From the NCBI RefSeq assembly GCF_000412695.1, contig NC_021499.1:1054001-1118000 (forward strand): a DNA stretch of 64,000 nt, in the 5' to 3' direction. Made by a program: the position numbers and the translations under genes. The stretch is from Pseudomonas resinovorans NBRC 106553 (GTDB lineage Bacteria > Pseudomonadota > Gammaproteobacteria > Pseudomonadales > Pseudomonadaceae). The notes under the pieces are model-generated. The model saw only the letters and a list, made by a program, of their open reading frames with translations, was not told the origin of the DNA and searched no databases. Positions 25,582 through 35,678 of this stretch are shown here, piece by piece; the first letter of the stretch is position 1; the number at the start of each line of letters is the position of its first letter.

Positions 25582-26523
25582 ATGCTCGCCGTCGTCCAAC
25601 AGACCTTCAGCATCACCGCGCCGGTGTTCTCCATGCTGTTCCTGGGCGTGGGCCTGAAGCGCCTCGGCTGGATCGACACCGCCTTCATCAACACCGCATC
25701 GAGCCTGGTGTTCAAGGGCACCATGCCGACCCTGCTGTTTCTCGGCATCGTCCAGGCCGACCTGCGCACCGCGTTGCAGCCGGCGCTGATCGGCTACTTC
25801 GTCGCGGCGACCCTGGTGTGCTTCCTGGTCGGCTGGGGCTGGGCCATCCTGCGCTGTCCGGCCGCCGATCGCGGCATCTATGCCCAGGGCGCGTTTCGCG
25901 GCAACAACGGCATCGTCGGCCTGGCCCTGGCCACCAGCATGTATGGCGACTACGGGCTGTCGGTGGGCAGTATCCTCGGGGCAGTGGTGATCCTCAGCTA
26001 CAACACCCTGTCGGCCATCGTCCTGGCGATCTACAGCCCGGACGCCAAGAGCGACCCGCTGAGCCTGGCCAAGAGCATCATCAGCAACCCCCTGATCCTC
26101 GGCGTGCTGGCGGCCATGCCCGTGGCCTACTGGCAACTGCCGCTGCCGGCCTGGCTGATCACCTCGGGCGAGTACTTCGCGCAGATGACCCTGCCGCTCG
26201 CGCTGATCTGCATCGGCGGCACGCTTTCCCTGGCGTCCCTGCGTTCCAGCGGCAAGGTCGCCATCAGTGCCAGTCTGATGAAAATGGTCTGGCTGCCGAT
26301 CCTGGCAACCCTGGGCGCCTGGCTCTGCGGCTTCCGCGATGCCGAACTGGCGATCCTCTTCCTCTACTTCGCCAGCCCGACCGCCGCCGCGAGCTTCGTC
26401 ATGGCCCGTGCGGTGAATGCCAACCACGAGCTGGCGGCGGCGATCATCGTGATCACCACCCTGGCGGCGGTGGTGACCACCAACGTGGGGCTGTTCCTGC
26501 TGCAGTGGGCCGGCTGGATCTGA
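25582..26523 (+). CDS. AEC (auxin efflux carrier) family transporter
   Basis: Inner-membrane protein of 313 residues with about ten hydrophobic segments, starting FSITAPVFSMLFLGVGLKRLGW and ending in a terminal helix (NVGLFLLQWAGWI). Family features are GAFRGNNGIVGLALAT in the middle and FLYFASPTAAASFVMARAV near the C-terminus. Bacterial AEC members usually carry small organic acids such as malate or malonate; the substrate cannot be deduced. It stands alone between two repeats. From memory this position in PAO1 is occupied by the mag operon. Confidence 0.85.
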   Translation: MLAVVQQTFSITAPVFSMLFLGVGLKRLGWIDTAFINTASSLVFKGTMPTLLFLGIVQADLRTALQPALIGYFVAATLVCFLVGWGWAILRCPAADRGIYAQGAFRGNNGIVGLALATSMYGDYGLSVGSILGAVVILSYNTLSAIVLAIYSPDAKSDPLSLAKSIISNPLILGVLAAMPVAYWQLPLPAWLITSGEYFAQMTLPLALICIGGTLSLASLRSSGKVAISASLMKMVWLPILATLGAWLCGFRDAELAILFLYFASPTAAASFVMARAVNANHELAAAIIVITTLAAVVTTNVGLFLLQWAGWI

Positions 26524-26543
26524 GAGCCCATTCACGATCCGGA

Positions 26544-26630
26544 CGTAGGATGGGTTGAGGTACGAAACCCATCATGCGGGGTTGATGGGTATCGCTCCGC
26601 TCAGCGGAACGCCGCCCGACCCATCCTACG
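26544..26630. repeat. CGTAGGATGGGT...ACCCATCCTACG repeat (full copy)
   Basis: Terminal inverted repeat of 12 bases: CGTAGGATGGGT at 26544-26555 and ACCCATCCTACG at 26619-26630. It encloses an inner GAAACCCATCATGCGGGGTTGATGGGT palindrome and a CGCTCCGCTCAGCGGAACG stem. This is the longest of three copies in the window. It separates convergent AEC and carboxymuconolactone-decarboxylase-family genes. Confidence 0.85.
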
Positions 26631-26649
26631 TGTGTCCGTCCGGCGGTTG

Positions 26650-27027
26650 TCAGGCCTGCTGATGGGCGTCGATGACTTCCTGGGCGGCGCGGAAGGCGTC
26701 GATGGCGGCCGGTACGCCGGCGTAGACGGCGCAATGCAGCAGGGCCTCGCGGATTTCCTCGACGGTGCAGCCGTTGTTCAGGGCGCCGCGCACGTGGCCC
26801 TTGAGTTCCTGCGGGCATTTCAGTGCGGTGAGGGCGGCCAGGGTGATCAGGCTGCGGGTCTTGCGGTCCAGGCCTTCGCGGTTCCACACGCCGCCCCAGG
26901 CATGTTCGTTGACGAAGTCCTGCAGCGGCTGGGTGAATTCGGTGGCATTGCCCAGGGCGCGGTCGACGAAGGCGTCGCCCATGACTTCCCGGCGTACCTG
27001 GAGGCCGGGCTTGCGTGCTTCAGTCAT
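26650..27027 (-). CDS. Carboxymuconolactone decarboxylase (CMD) family protein
   Basis: 125 residues, the size of 4-carboxymuconolactone decarboxylase (PcaC), with the family core LDRKTRSLITLAALTAL followed by HVRGALNNGCTVEEIREALL and HCAVYAGVPAAIDAF. No AhpD-type CxxC is present, so peroxidase activity is unlikely. The usual pca neighbours (pcaB, pcaD) are absent, so I leave the symbol blank; a decarboxylase of a related lactone or an unknown CMD-fold function is possible. It starts 14 bp downstream of the RlpA-like gene and is probably co-transcribed with it. Confidence 0.85.
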   Translation of the reverse strand: MTEARKPGLQVRREVMGDAFVDRALGNATEFTQPLQDFVNEHAWGGVWNREGLDRKTRSLITLAALTALKCPQELKGHVRGALNNGCTVEEIREALLHCAVYAGVPAAIDAFRAAQEVIDAHQQA

Positions 27028-27041
27028 TGTCTTTTCTCCAG

Positions 27042-27431
27042 TCAGTCGATGGTTTCCACCCGCACCAGTGCCACGCCGGCACGCAGCATGCCGAGGCGCT
27101 CGGCGGCCTCGTGGGAGAGGTCGATGATGCGGCCTCGGGTGTGGGGGCCGCGGTCGTTGATGCGTACCACCACCGTGCGGTCGTTGTTGAGGTTGGTCAC
27201 CTTCACCCGGGTGCCGAAGGGCAGGGTACGGTGGGCGGCGGTGAGGGCGTGCTGGTCGAAGCGCTCACCGCTGGCGGTGCGCCGGCCATGGTGCCGGGAG
27301 CCGTAATAGGAGGCCTTGCCTTCGGCGCGGTAGCCGTGGGCGGACTCGCTCCCGCCACCACTGAAGGGGCTGGTGCTGCAGCCCGCCAGGAACAGGGCGA
27401 GCAACGGAAGTGCGAGCAGGGTGCGGAACAT
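27042..27431 (-). CDS. RlpA-like double-psi beta-barrel lipoprotein
   Basis: 129-residue lipoprotein: [20 protein letters not shown] gives a lipobox (LAGC) with Cys at 18. It is followed by a short linker and an RlpA-like domain: [22 protein letters not shown], then [20 protein letters not shown] and [19 protein letters not shown]. RlpA proteins cleave naked glycan at division septa. There is no SPOR domain, so this is a short RlpA-like protein, not RlpA itself. The start at 27431 is fixed by the signal sequence. A terminator of the upstream gatB lies just before it. Confidence 0.86.
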   Translation of the reverse strand: MFRTLLALPLLALFLAGCSTSPFSGGGSESAHGYRAEGKASYYGSRHHGRRTASGERFDQHALTAAHRTLPFGTRVKVTNLNNDRTVVVRINDRGPHTRGRIIDLSHEAAERLGMLRAGVALVRVETID

Positions 27432-27450
27432 GCCGAATACCTCGGACAAG

Positions 27451-27472
27451 AAAACGCCGGGCAAGCCCGGCG
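27451..27472 (-). terminator. Rho-independent terminator of gatCAB
   Basis: 7-bp stem CGCCGGG/CCCGGCG (27455-27461, 27466-27472) with a 4-nt loop, followed on the minus strand by TTTTCTTG, 16 bases beyond the gatB stop. Confidence 0.85.
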
Positions 27473-27487
27473 TCGTCGATGGCTGGA

Positions 27488-28933
27488 TCAGCTTTCGAGT
27501 TTCTTCTTCAGCAGATCGTTCACCTGGCCCGGGTTGGCCTTGCCCTTGGACGCCTTCATCGCCTGGCCGACGAAGAAGCCGAACATCTTGCCGCGCTTGG
27601 CTTCGTCGCTGGCGCGGTACTGTTCGACCTGCTCGGCGTTGGCGGCGAGCACTTCGTCGAGCATCGATTCGATGGCGCCGGAGTCGGTGACCTGCTTCAG
27701 GCCTTTCTTCTCGATGATCTCGTCGGCGGAACCTTCGCCGGCGGCCATGGCCTCGAAGACCATCTTGGCGATCTTGCCGGAGATGGTGTTGTCCTTGATG
27801 CGCAGGATCATGCCGCCCAGGTGCGAGGCGCTGACCGGCGACTGCTCGATCTCGAGGCCGTCCTTGTTGAGCAGGCTGGAGAGCTCGCCCATCACCCAGT
27901 TGGCCGCCAGCTTGGCGTCGCCGCAGACGTTGTTCACGGCTTCGAAGTAGTCGGCCATTTCGCGGCTGGCGGACAGCACGCTGGCGTCGTAGGCGGACAG
28001 GCCGAACTCGCTCTGGAAGCGCTCGCGCTTCTGGTTCGGCAGCTCCGGCAGCTGGCTACGGACTTCGTCGAGGAAGCTCTTCTCGATCACCACGGGCAGC
28101 AGGTCGGGGCAGGGGAAGTAACGGTAGTCGTTGGCTTCTTCCTTGCTGCGCATGGAACGGGTCTCGTCCTTGTTCGGGTCGTACAGGCGGGTTTCCTGTA
28201 CCACCTTGCCGCCGTCCTCGATCAGCTCGATCTGGCGCTGGACCTCGTGGTTGATCGCCTTCTCGATGAAGCGGAAGGAGTTGACGTTCTTGATCTCCGC
28301 GCGGGTGCCGAACTCGGCCTGGCCCTTGGGGCGCACCGAGACGTTGCAGTCGCAACGCAGCGAGCCTTCGGCCATGTTGCCGTCGCAGATGCCGAGGTAG
28401 CGCACCAGGGCGTGGATCGACTTGACGTAGGCCACGGCTTCCTTGGCGCTGCGGATGTCCGGCTCGGAGACGATCTCCAGCAGCGGGGTGCCGGCGCGGT
28501 TCAGGTCGATGCCGCTCATGCCGTGGAAGTCTTCGTGCAGGCTCTTGCCGGCGTCTTCTTCCAGGTGCGCGCGCGTGATGCCGATGCGCTTGACGGTGCC
28601 GTCTTCCAGGGTGATGTCGAGGAAGCCCTTGCCGACGATGGGGTGGTCCATCTGGCTGGTCTGGTAGCCCTTGGGCAGGTCCGGGTAGAAGTAGTTCTTG
28701 CGGGCGAAGATGTTCTTGTCGGCGATCTCGGCATCGATGGCCAGGCCGAACTTCACCGCCATGCGTACCGCTTCTTCGTTCAGCACCGGCAGGGTGCCGG
28801 GCATTCCGAGGTCAACCAGGCTGGCCTGGGTGTTGGGCTCGGCGCCGAAGGTGGTGGCGCTGCCGGAGAAGATCTTCGATTGGGTGCTGAGCTGTGCGTG
28901 GATTTCCAGCCCGATCACTGTTTCCCATTGCAT
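27488..28933 (-). CDS. gatB: Asp-tRNA(Asn)/Glu-tRNA(Gln) amidotransferase subunit B
   Basis: 481 residues. GatB binds the misacylated tRNA and phosphorylates its glutamate or aspartate. N-terminal [20 protein letters not shown] and [14 protein letters not shown] are diagnostic, as are [19 protein letters not shown] and [11 protein letters not shown]. The C-terminal GatB/YqeY domain ends [11 protein letters not shown]. Third gene of gatCAB; it starts 11 bp after gatA. Confidence 0.96.
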   Translation of the reverse strand: MQWETVIGLEIHAQLSTQSKIFSGSATTFGAEPNTQASLVDLGMPGTLPVLNEEAVRMAVKFGLAIDAEIADKNIFARKNYFYPDLPKGYQTSQMDHPIVGKGFLDITLEDGTVKRIGITRAHLEEDAGKSLHEDFHGMSGIDLNRAGTPLLEIVSEPDIRSAKEAVAYVKSIHALVRYLGICDGNMAEGSLRCDCNVSVRPKGQAEFGTRAEIKNVNSFRFIEKAINHEVQRQIELIEDGGKVVQETRLYDPNKDETRSMRSKEEANDYRYFPCPDLLPVVIEKSFLDEVRSQLPELPNQKRERFQSEFGLSAYDASVLSASREMADYFEAVNNVCGDAKLAANWVMGELSSLLNKDGLEIEQSPVSASHLGGMILRIKDNTISGKIAKMVFEAMAAGEGSADEIIEKKGLKQVTDSGAIESMLDEVLAANAEQVEQYRASDEAKRGKMFGFFVGQAMKASKGKANPGQVNDLLKKKLES

Positions 28934-28944
28934 GTGAGTCGTCC

Positions 28945-30396
28945 TCAGAATCCGGCCGGTGCGCGTTTGTGCCAGTCGGTCGCCTGCTGGTACTGGTGGG
29001 CGACGTTGAGCAGGCGGCTTTCCTGGAAATAGGGTGCCAGCAGTTGGACGCCGACCGGCAGGCCATCGACGAAGCCGGCGGGCATGGAGAGGCCCGGCAG
29101 GCCCGCCAGGTTGGCGGTGATGGTGTAGATGTCTTCCAGGTACTGGGCGACCGGGTCGTTGTTCTTCTCGCCGAGTTTCCAGGCCGGGTTGGGCGTGGTC
29201 GGGCCGAGGATCAGGTCCACCTCGGCGAAGGCGGCGGTGAAGTCGTTCCTGATCAGGCGGCGGATCTTCTGCGCCTTCAGGTAGTAGGCGTCGTAGTAGC
29301 CGGCGGACAGCGCGTAGGTGCCGACCATGATGCGACGCTTCACTTCGCTGCCGAAGCCTTCGGCGCGGGAGCGCTTGTACAGGTCTTCCAGGTTCTGCGG
29401 GTTCTCGCAGCGGTAGCCGAAGCGCACGCCGTCGAAACGCGACAGGTTGGAGGAGGCTTCCGCCGGGGCGATCACGTAGTAGGCGGGAATCGCATGCTGC
29501 ATGTTCGGCAGCGAGACTTCCTTGACCGTGGCGCCGAGCTTCTTCAGCTCTTCGACTGCGGCCAGTACGGCGTCGGCGATGCGGCTGTCGAGGCCGGCAC
29601 CGAAGTATTCCTTCGGCAGGCCGATGCGCAGGCCGGCCAGCGGCTGGTTCAGGCTGGCGAGGTAGTCGTCCACCGGCGCGTCGACGCTGGTGGAGTCCTT
29701 CGGATCGAAACCGGCGATGGCGCCGAGCATCAGGGCGCAGTCCTCGGCGGTGCGAGCCAGCGGGCCGCCCTGGTCGAGGCTGGAGGCGTAGGCGATCATG
29801 CCCCAGCGGGAGACCCGGCCGTAGGTGGGCTTGATGCCGGTGAGGTTGGTGAAGGCGGCCGGCTGGCGGATCGAGCCGCCGGTGTCGGTGCCGGTGGCGG
29901 CGGGCACCAGGCGCGCGGCGACGGCCGCGGCGGAGCCGCCGGACGAGCCGCCGGGGACGCGATCGAGGGCCCAGGGGTTCTTCACCGCGCCGTAGTGGCT
30001 GGACTCGTTGGAGGAGCCCATGGCGAACTCGTCCATGTTCAGCTTGCCGAGGCTGACCGCGCCGGCGGCCTTGAGGCGGGCGACCACGGTGGCGTCGTAG
30101 GGCGCCTTGAAGCCGTCGAGGATCTTCGAGGCGCAGCTGGTCAGCACGCCTTCGGTGCAGAACAGGTCCTTGTGGGCGATGGGGGCGCCGAGCAGGGCGC
30201 CTTGCTCACCGGCGGCGCGCCGTACGTCGGCTGCCTTGGCCTGTTCGAGGGCCAGGTCGTCGGTGATGGTGATGAAGCTGTTGAGTTGCGGGTCGAGCTG
30301 ATGGATGCGCGCCAGCAGGCCGCGGGTCAGCTCTTCGGCGGAGAATTCCTTGGCGGCCAGGCCACGGGCGATCTCGGCGAGGGTCAGTTGATGCAT
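28945..30396 (-). CDS. gatA: Asp-tRNA(Asn)/Glu-tRNA(Gln) amidotransferase subunit A
   Basis: 483-residue amidase that releases ammonia from glutamine for transamidation. The Ser-cisSer-Lys triad is visible: Lys in [14 protein letters not shown], Ser in [17 protein letters not shown], and Ser in [14 protein letters not shown]. Length is normal. Together with gatB and gatC it gives tRNA-dependent asparagine or glutamine formation. Gap to gatC is 14 bp. Confidence 0.96.
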   Translation of the reverse strand: MHQLTLAEIARGLAAKEFSAEELTRGLLARIHQLDPQLNSFITITDDLALEQAKAADVRRAAGEQGALLGAPIAHKDLFCTEGVLTSCASKILDGFKAPYDATVVARLKAAGAVSLGKLNMDEFAMGSSNESSHYGAVKNPWALDRVPGGSSGGSAAAVAARLVPAATGTDTGGSIRQPAAFTNLTGIKPTYGRVSRWGMIAYASSLDQGGPLARTAEDCALMLGAIAGFDPKDSTSVDAPVDDYLASLNQPLAGLRIGLPKEYFGAGLDSRIADAVLAAVEELKKLGATVKEVSLPNMQHAIPAYYVIAPAEASSNLSRFDGVRFGYRCENPQNLEDLYKRSRAEGFGSEVKRRIMVGTYALSAGYYDAYYLKAQKIRRLIRNDFTAAFAEVDLILGPTTPNPAWKLGEKNNDPVAQYLEDIYTITANLAGLPGLSMPAGFVDGLPVGVQLLAPYFQESRLLNVAHQYQQATDWHKRAPAGF

Positions 30397-30410
30397 GGGG
30401 AACCCTTTCC

Positions 30411-30698
30411 TTATTCGATGACTTTGGGCACGAGGTACAGGCCGTTTTCGACGGCCGGTGCTATGGCCTGGTAGGCGTCGCGGCGATTATCTTCGCTGAC
30501 GCGATCGGCGCGCAGGCGCTGGGTGGCGTCGAGCGGGTGCGCCATGGGTTCGATGCCGTCGGTGTCGACCGCCTGCATGGCGTCGACCAGGCCGAGGATG
30601 TTGTTCAGGGTCTCGGTGGTACGCGGGATATCGGCCTCGTTCAGGCCCAGTCGGGCGAGATGGGCGATTTTTTCCACGTCGGAGCGTTCAAGCGCCAT
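30411..30698 (-). CDS. gatC: Asp-tRNA(Asn)/Glu-tRNA(Gln) amidotransferase subunit C
   Basis: 95-residue belt subunit stabilising GatA/GatB. Family pattern [17 protein letters not shown] and the C-terminal [25 protein letters not shown] are seen. First gene of the operon, divergent from mreB across a 218-bp region that must hold both promoters. Confidence 0.95.
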   Translation of the reverse strand: MALERSDVEKIAHLARLGLNEADIPRTTETLNNILGLVDAMQAVDTDGIEPMAHPLDATQRLRADRVSEDNRRDAYQAIAPAVENGLYLVPKVIE

Positions 30699-30904
30699 CG
30701 GGGGTCTCCAACTAGAAGCGGCCTGCGTGGGCAGTCGACCGTGCGGGAATCGAGCGGGGAACGGTGCTGCGAACGAGCGGTCAAAGGCCGCGATGATGGG
30801 CCTTGCCGGCCCGGAAAAACGAGCAATTTAACATATCGGCGCCTTGCCCAAAATCCCTGTCATTGATAGAGTTTGCCGCACTTTTTTACCCACGCGTTGC
30901 CTAG

Positions 30905-31954
<1,050 letters not shown>

Positions 31955-32023
31955 GGTCGGAGAGCTTCGCTGCCATAGGAGCGAGCCATCAAGCCGCTAT
32001 TCACCAAGGGACCTTCGCTCGGC

Positions 32024-33073
32024 GTGCGCCTGCTGGTGTTCGCCGTGCTCTCGGCTGCGCTGATGGTGGTCGATGCCCGTTTCGACACCCTCAAGCCCAT
32101 GCGCAGCCAGATGGGCCTGGTTCTCACGCCTTTCTATTGGCTGGCTGACCTGCCGGTGCGCGTCTGGGACGGGGTCAGCGACCAATTCACCAGCCGCAGC
32201 ACCCTGATCGCCGAGAACGAGAAGCTCAAGGCCGAATCCCTGCTGATGCAGCGCCGCCTGCAGAAGCTGGCGACCCTGACCGAGCAGAACGTGCGCCTGC
32301 GCGAGCTGCTCAACTCGTCCGCCCTGGTGGACGAGAAGGTGCTGGTGGGCGAGCTGATCGGCGTCGATCCCAACCCCTTCACCCACCGCATCCTGATCGA
32401 CAAGGGCGAGAAGGATGGCGTGTTCCTCGGCCAGCCGGTGCTCGATGCCCGTGGCCTGATGGGCCAGGTGGTGGAGGTCATGCCCTATACCGCCCGCGTC
32501 CTGCTGCTCACCGACACCACCCACAGCATCCCGGTACAGGTGAACCGCAATGGCCTGCGTGCCATCGCCAGCGGCACCGGCAACCCCGAGCGCCTGGAAC
32601 TGCGCCACGTGGCGGACACCGCCGACATCAAGGAAGGCGACCTGCTGGTCAGCTCCGGCATGGGGCAGCGCTTCCCGGCCGGCTACCCGGTGGCCATCGT
32701 CAAGGAAGTCATCCACGACTCCGGCCAGCCCTTCGCCATCGTTCGCGCCGTGCCCACCGCCGCCCTGAACCGCAGTCGCTACATGCTGCTGGTGTTCACC
32801 GACACCCGGAGCCCTGAGGAGCGCGCCAACGCCGCTGCCAAGGCCCAGGAAGAAGCCGATCGCGAGGCCGCGGCACAGCCCGGCGCCCCGGTTGGCGCCG
32901 CGCAGGCGGCGCCCGCCCCGGCCGCTCCCGGCGCAACCCCGGCGGCGCCTGCCGCTGCACCGGCTCCCGCAGCTCCTGCAGCCCCCGCGGTTGCTCCCGC
33001 CGCGCCGGCTGCACCTGCCCAAGCGACGCCGAACCGCCCGCCGGCGACGCAGAATGCCCAGGAGAACCACTGA
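32024..33073 (+). CDS. mreC: Rod-shape-determining protein MreC (true start possibly 31988)
   Basis: Bitopic inner-membrane protein linking MreB to the periplasmic wall machinery. Visible are a membrane helix (LLVFAVLSAALMVVDARF), a coiled coil (about 60-95, NEKLKAESLLMQRRLQKL), and the beta-domain with LIGVDPNPFTHRILIDKG and VDAR-type repeats. A 75-residue Ala/Pro-rich tail follows. The first standard start is GTG at 32024, but that begins directly in the helix. In the same frame, directly after a TAG, lies AGGAG-N6-ATC at 31977-31990, and the frame from ATC reads IKPLFTKGPSLGVRLL, a basic N-terminus expected for MreC. An AUC start at 31988 is therefore likely. The stop overlaps mreD (TGATG). 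Confidence 0.88.
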   Translation: MRLLVFAVLSAALMVVDARFDTLKPMRSQMGLVLTPFYWLADLPVRVWDGVSDQFTSRSTLIAENEKLKAESLLMQRRLQKLATLTEQNVRLRELLNSSALVDEKVLVGELIGVDPNPFTHRILIDKGEKDGVFLGQPVLDARGLMGQVVEVMPYTARVLLLTDTTHSIPVQVNRNGLRAIASGTGNPERLELRHVADTADIKEGDLLVSSGMGQRFPAGYPVAIVKEVIHDSGQPFAIVRAVPTAALNRSRYMLLVFTDTRSPEERANAAAKAQEEADREAAAQPGAPVGAAQAAPAPAAPGATPAAPAAAPAPAAPAAPAVAPAAPAAPAQATPNRPPATQNAQENH

Positions 33074-33561
33074 TGGTCAGCCAGCGCTCCAACAATGGCT
33101 GGGTCATCTGGATCAGTCTGATCCTCGCGCTGGTACTCAGCGTCGGCCCGGTCCCCAGCTTCATGGAGATCGGCCGGCCGCTCTGGCTGGCGCTGTTCCT
33201 CACCTACTGGACCCTCGCCCTGCCGCATCGGGTGGGCATGACCACCGCCTGGGTACTGGGCCTGGCGGAAGATGTGCTCTATGGCACCCCCCTTGGACAG
33301 AACGCCCTTATCCTGGCGCTGATCACCTTCCTCGTGCTGACCTTGCATCAGCGCCTGCGCATGTTCCCCATGTGGCAGCAATGCCTGGTTCTGCTGGTGG
33401 TTTTCGGCCTGGCTCAACTCGTACAGCTGTGGCTCAATGCCCTCACCGGTAATCGTCCCCCAACCCTGGTCTTCCTGTTGCCCGCGCTGGTCAGCGCACT
33501 GCTCTGGCCCTGGGTATACGCCGCCTTGCGCGGTACGAGTCGCCGCCTCAACGTCAACTGA
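33073..33561 (+). CDS. mreD: Rod-shape-determining membrane protein MreD
   Basis: 162-residue polytopic protein with five or six hydrophobic segments (WVIWISLILALVLSVGPVP to the last, VFLLPALVSALLWPWVYA). GLAEDVLYGTPLGQNAL is the conserved MreD loop. It overlaps mreC by one base, so translation is coupled. Interacts with MreC in the elongasome. Confidence 0.94.
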   Translation: MVSQRSNNGWVIWISLILALVLSVGPVPSFMEIGRPLWLALFLTYWTLALPHRVGMTTAWVLGLAEDVLYGTPLGQNALILALITFLVLTLHQRLRMFPMWQQCLVLLVVFGLAQLVQLWLNALTGNRPPTLVFLLPALVSALLWPWVYAALRGTSRRLNVN

Positions 33562-33612
33562 TCGGTTTGCGGCCATGTCGCAAGCTTTTGTCTTCGACAT
33601 GGAGAAGTCCGC

Positions 33613-34203
33613 ATGGCCACGCTGTACCTGGCTTCGGGGTCGCCGCGCCGGCGCGAGCTGCTGGCGCAGATCGGCGTTCCCCATATCACCCTGATCGCCT
33701 CCATCGACGAATCCGCCTTGCCCGGCGAAACCGCGAACGCCTATGTCGAGCGTCTCGCCCGGGAGAAGGCCCTCGCCGGCCTCGCCACCCTGGCCGAGGC
33801 CGGTGACGCCTGCGTGCTCGGCGCCGATACGGCCGTGGTGCTCGATGGCCGCATCCTCGGCAAACCGACCGACCGTGACGACGCCCTGGCCATGCTGGCG
33901 GCGCTGTCCGGCCGCGAGCACGAGGTGCTCACGGCGGTCGCCCTGGCCGCCGGTGGCCGCTGCGAAACCCGCGTGGTTGCCAGCTGGGTGCGCTTCCGTG
34001 AAATAGCCCGCAGCGAACTGGACGCCTACTGGGCCAGCGGCGAACCCGCGGACAAGGCGGGCAGCTACGCTATCCAGGGGCTGGGCGCGGTATTCGTCAG
34101 TCGGGTAGAGGGCAGCTATTCAGCGGTAGTGGGATTACCGCTGCTGGAAACGGCGGAAATGCTCGCCGGTTTCGGCATTCCTTGTTGGCAGCACCTGGGA
34201 TAG
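33613..34203 (+). CDS. maf: Maf-family nucleoside triphosphate pyrophosphatase
   Basis: 196 residues, probably hydrolysing dTTP/UTP (YhdE type) and modified nucleotides. N-terminal [18 protein letters not shown] is the Maf signature. Conserved [18 protein letters not shown] and [16 protein letters not shown] follow. It lies between mreBCD and rng as in most gammaproteobacteria. GGAG precedes the ATG; an 8-bp inverted repeat (33573-33580/33595-33602) touches this ribosome-binding site. Confidence 0.93.
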   Translation: MATLYLASGSPRRRELLAQIGVPHITLIASIDESALPGETANAYVERLAREKALAGLATLAEAGDACVLGADTAVVLDGRILGKPTDRDDALAMLAALSGREHEVLTAVALAAGGRCETRVVASWVRFREIARSELDAYWASGEPADKAGSYAIQGLGAVFVSRVEGSYSAVVGLPLLETAEMLAGFGIPCWQHLG

Positions 34204-34212
34204 GTCAACGGC

Positions 34213-35670
34213 ATGAGCGAAGAGATTCTGATCAATATCACGCCGATGGAATCGCGCGTGGCGGTGGTGGAAAACGGTGTGCTGCAGGAGGTGCATGTCG
34301 AACGCACGCTGCGTCGCGGCATAGTCGGCAACATCTACAAGGGCAAGGTGGTGCGGGTGCTGCCGGGTATGCAGGCGGCCTTCGTCGACATCGGCCTGGA
34401 CCGCGCGGCCTTCATCCACGCCTCTGAAATCAGCAACCGCGAAGGCAGCGCGGTGGAAAGCATCAGCGCCCTGGTCCACGAGGGCCAGGCCCTGGTGGTG
34501 CAGGTTACCAAGGACCCCATCGGCAGCAAGGGCGCGCGCCTCACCACCCAGCTGTCGATCCCCTCGCGCTACCTGGTGTACATGCCGCGCACCAGCCATG
34601 TGGGTATCTCCCTGAAGATCGAGGACGAGGCCGAGCGCGAGCGCCTCAAGCAGGTGGTGGCCGACTGCATCGCCGCCGAAGGGATCGAGGAAGCCGGGGG
34701 GTTCATCCTGCGGACCGCCGCCGATGGCGCCCGCACCGACGAGATCCTCGCCGATATCCGCTACCTGCGCCGACTCTGGGAACAGATTTCCGCACAGATG
34801 CAGACCGCCCCCTCGCCCTCGGTGATATACGAAGACCTCAGCCTGGCCCTGCGCACCCTGCGCGACCTGGTCAACCCGCGCATCGAGAAGATCCGCATCG
34901 ACTCCCGGGAAACCTTCCAGAAGGTCACCCAGTTCGTCGACGAACTGATGCCGGAAGTCTCCGACCGCCTGGAGCACTACCCCGGCGAGCGGCCGATCTT
35001 CGACCTCTACGGGGTCGAGGACGAGATCCAGAAGGCCCTGGAGCGCAAGGTGCTGCTCAAGTCCGGCGGCTACCTGATCATCGACCCGACCGAGGCGATG
35101 ACCACCATCGACGTCAACACCGGCGCCTTCGTCGGCCACCGCACTCTCGAAGAGACCATCTTCAAGACCAACCTCGAGGCCGCCACCGCCATTGCCCGCC
35201 AGCTGCGCCTGCGCAACCTGGGCGGCATCATCATCATCGACTTCATCGACATGGAGGATGAGGAGCACCAGCGTCAGGTACTGCGGACCCTGGAAAAGCA
35301 GCTGGAGCGAGACCACGCCAAGACCAACATCATCGGCATCACCGAGCTCGGCCTGGTGCAGATGACCCGCAAGCGCACCCGCGAGAGCCTGATCCAGGTG
35401 CTCTGCGAGCCGTGCTCCTGCTGCCAGGGGCGTGGCTTGTTGAAGACCGCGGAAACCATTTGCTACGAGATCTTCCGCGAGATCCTCCGCGAGGCCCGCG
35501 CCTACCAGGCCGAAGGCTACCTGGTGCTGGCCAACCAGAAGGTGGTGGACCGCCTGCTGGACGAAGAATCGGGCAACGTCGCCGATCTGGAGGCCTTCAT
35601 CGGTCGTCCTATCAAGTTCCAGGTGGAAACCATGTATTCCCAGGAACAGTACGACGTGGTTCTGCTTTGA
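34213..35670 (+). CDS. rng: Ribonuclease G
   Basis: 485-residue endoribonuclease of the RNase E/G family, processing 16S rRNA 5' ends and turning over mRNAs. An S1 domain (about 38-125, GNIYKGKVVRVLPGMQAAFVD), a 5'-sensor/RNase H-like region (FILRTAADGA) and the DNase I-like catalytic domain (LIIDPTEAMTTIDVNTGAF, with D in IIIDFIDM) are present. The Zn-link is seen as CEPCSCCQGRG. It lacks the long C-terminal scaffold of RNase E. Starts 9 bp after maf. Confidence 0.96.
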   Translation: MSEEILINITPMESRVAVVENGVLQEVHVERTLRRGIVGNIYKGKVVRVLPGMQAAFVDIGLDRAAFIHASEISNREGSAVESISALVHEGQALVVQVTKDPIGSKGARLTTQLSIPSRYLVYMPRTSHVGISLKIEDEAERERLKQVVADCIAAEGIEEAGGFILRTAADGARTDEILADIRYLRRLWEQISAQMQTAPSPSVIYEDLSLALRTLRDLVNPRIEKIRIDSRETFQKVTQFVDELMPEVSDRLEHYPGERPIFDLYGVEDEIQKALERKVLLKSGGYLIIDPTEAMTTIDVNTGAFVGHRTLEETIFKTNLEAATAIARQLRLRNLGGIIIIDFIDMEDEEHQRQVLRTLEKQLERDHAKTNIIGITELGLVQMTRKRTRESLIQVLCEPCSCCQGRGLLKTAETICYEIFREILREARAYQAEGYLVLANQKVVDRLLDEESGNVADLEAFIGRPIKFQVETMYSQEQYDVVLL

Positions 35671-35678
35671 GGCGCTGA

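Noticed and set aside
26650..27027. Assigning this gene as pcaC of the protocatechuate pathway
   Set aside because: Family and length fit, but no other pca gene is nearby and the CMD family has several functions, so the symbol was withheld.
31976..32023. Frameshift or pseudogene at the mreC start
   Set aside because: The frame from 31988 onward is intact and all conserved MreC regions are present; only the start codon is unusual.
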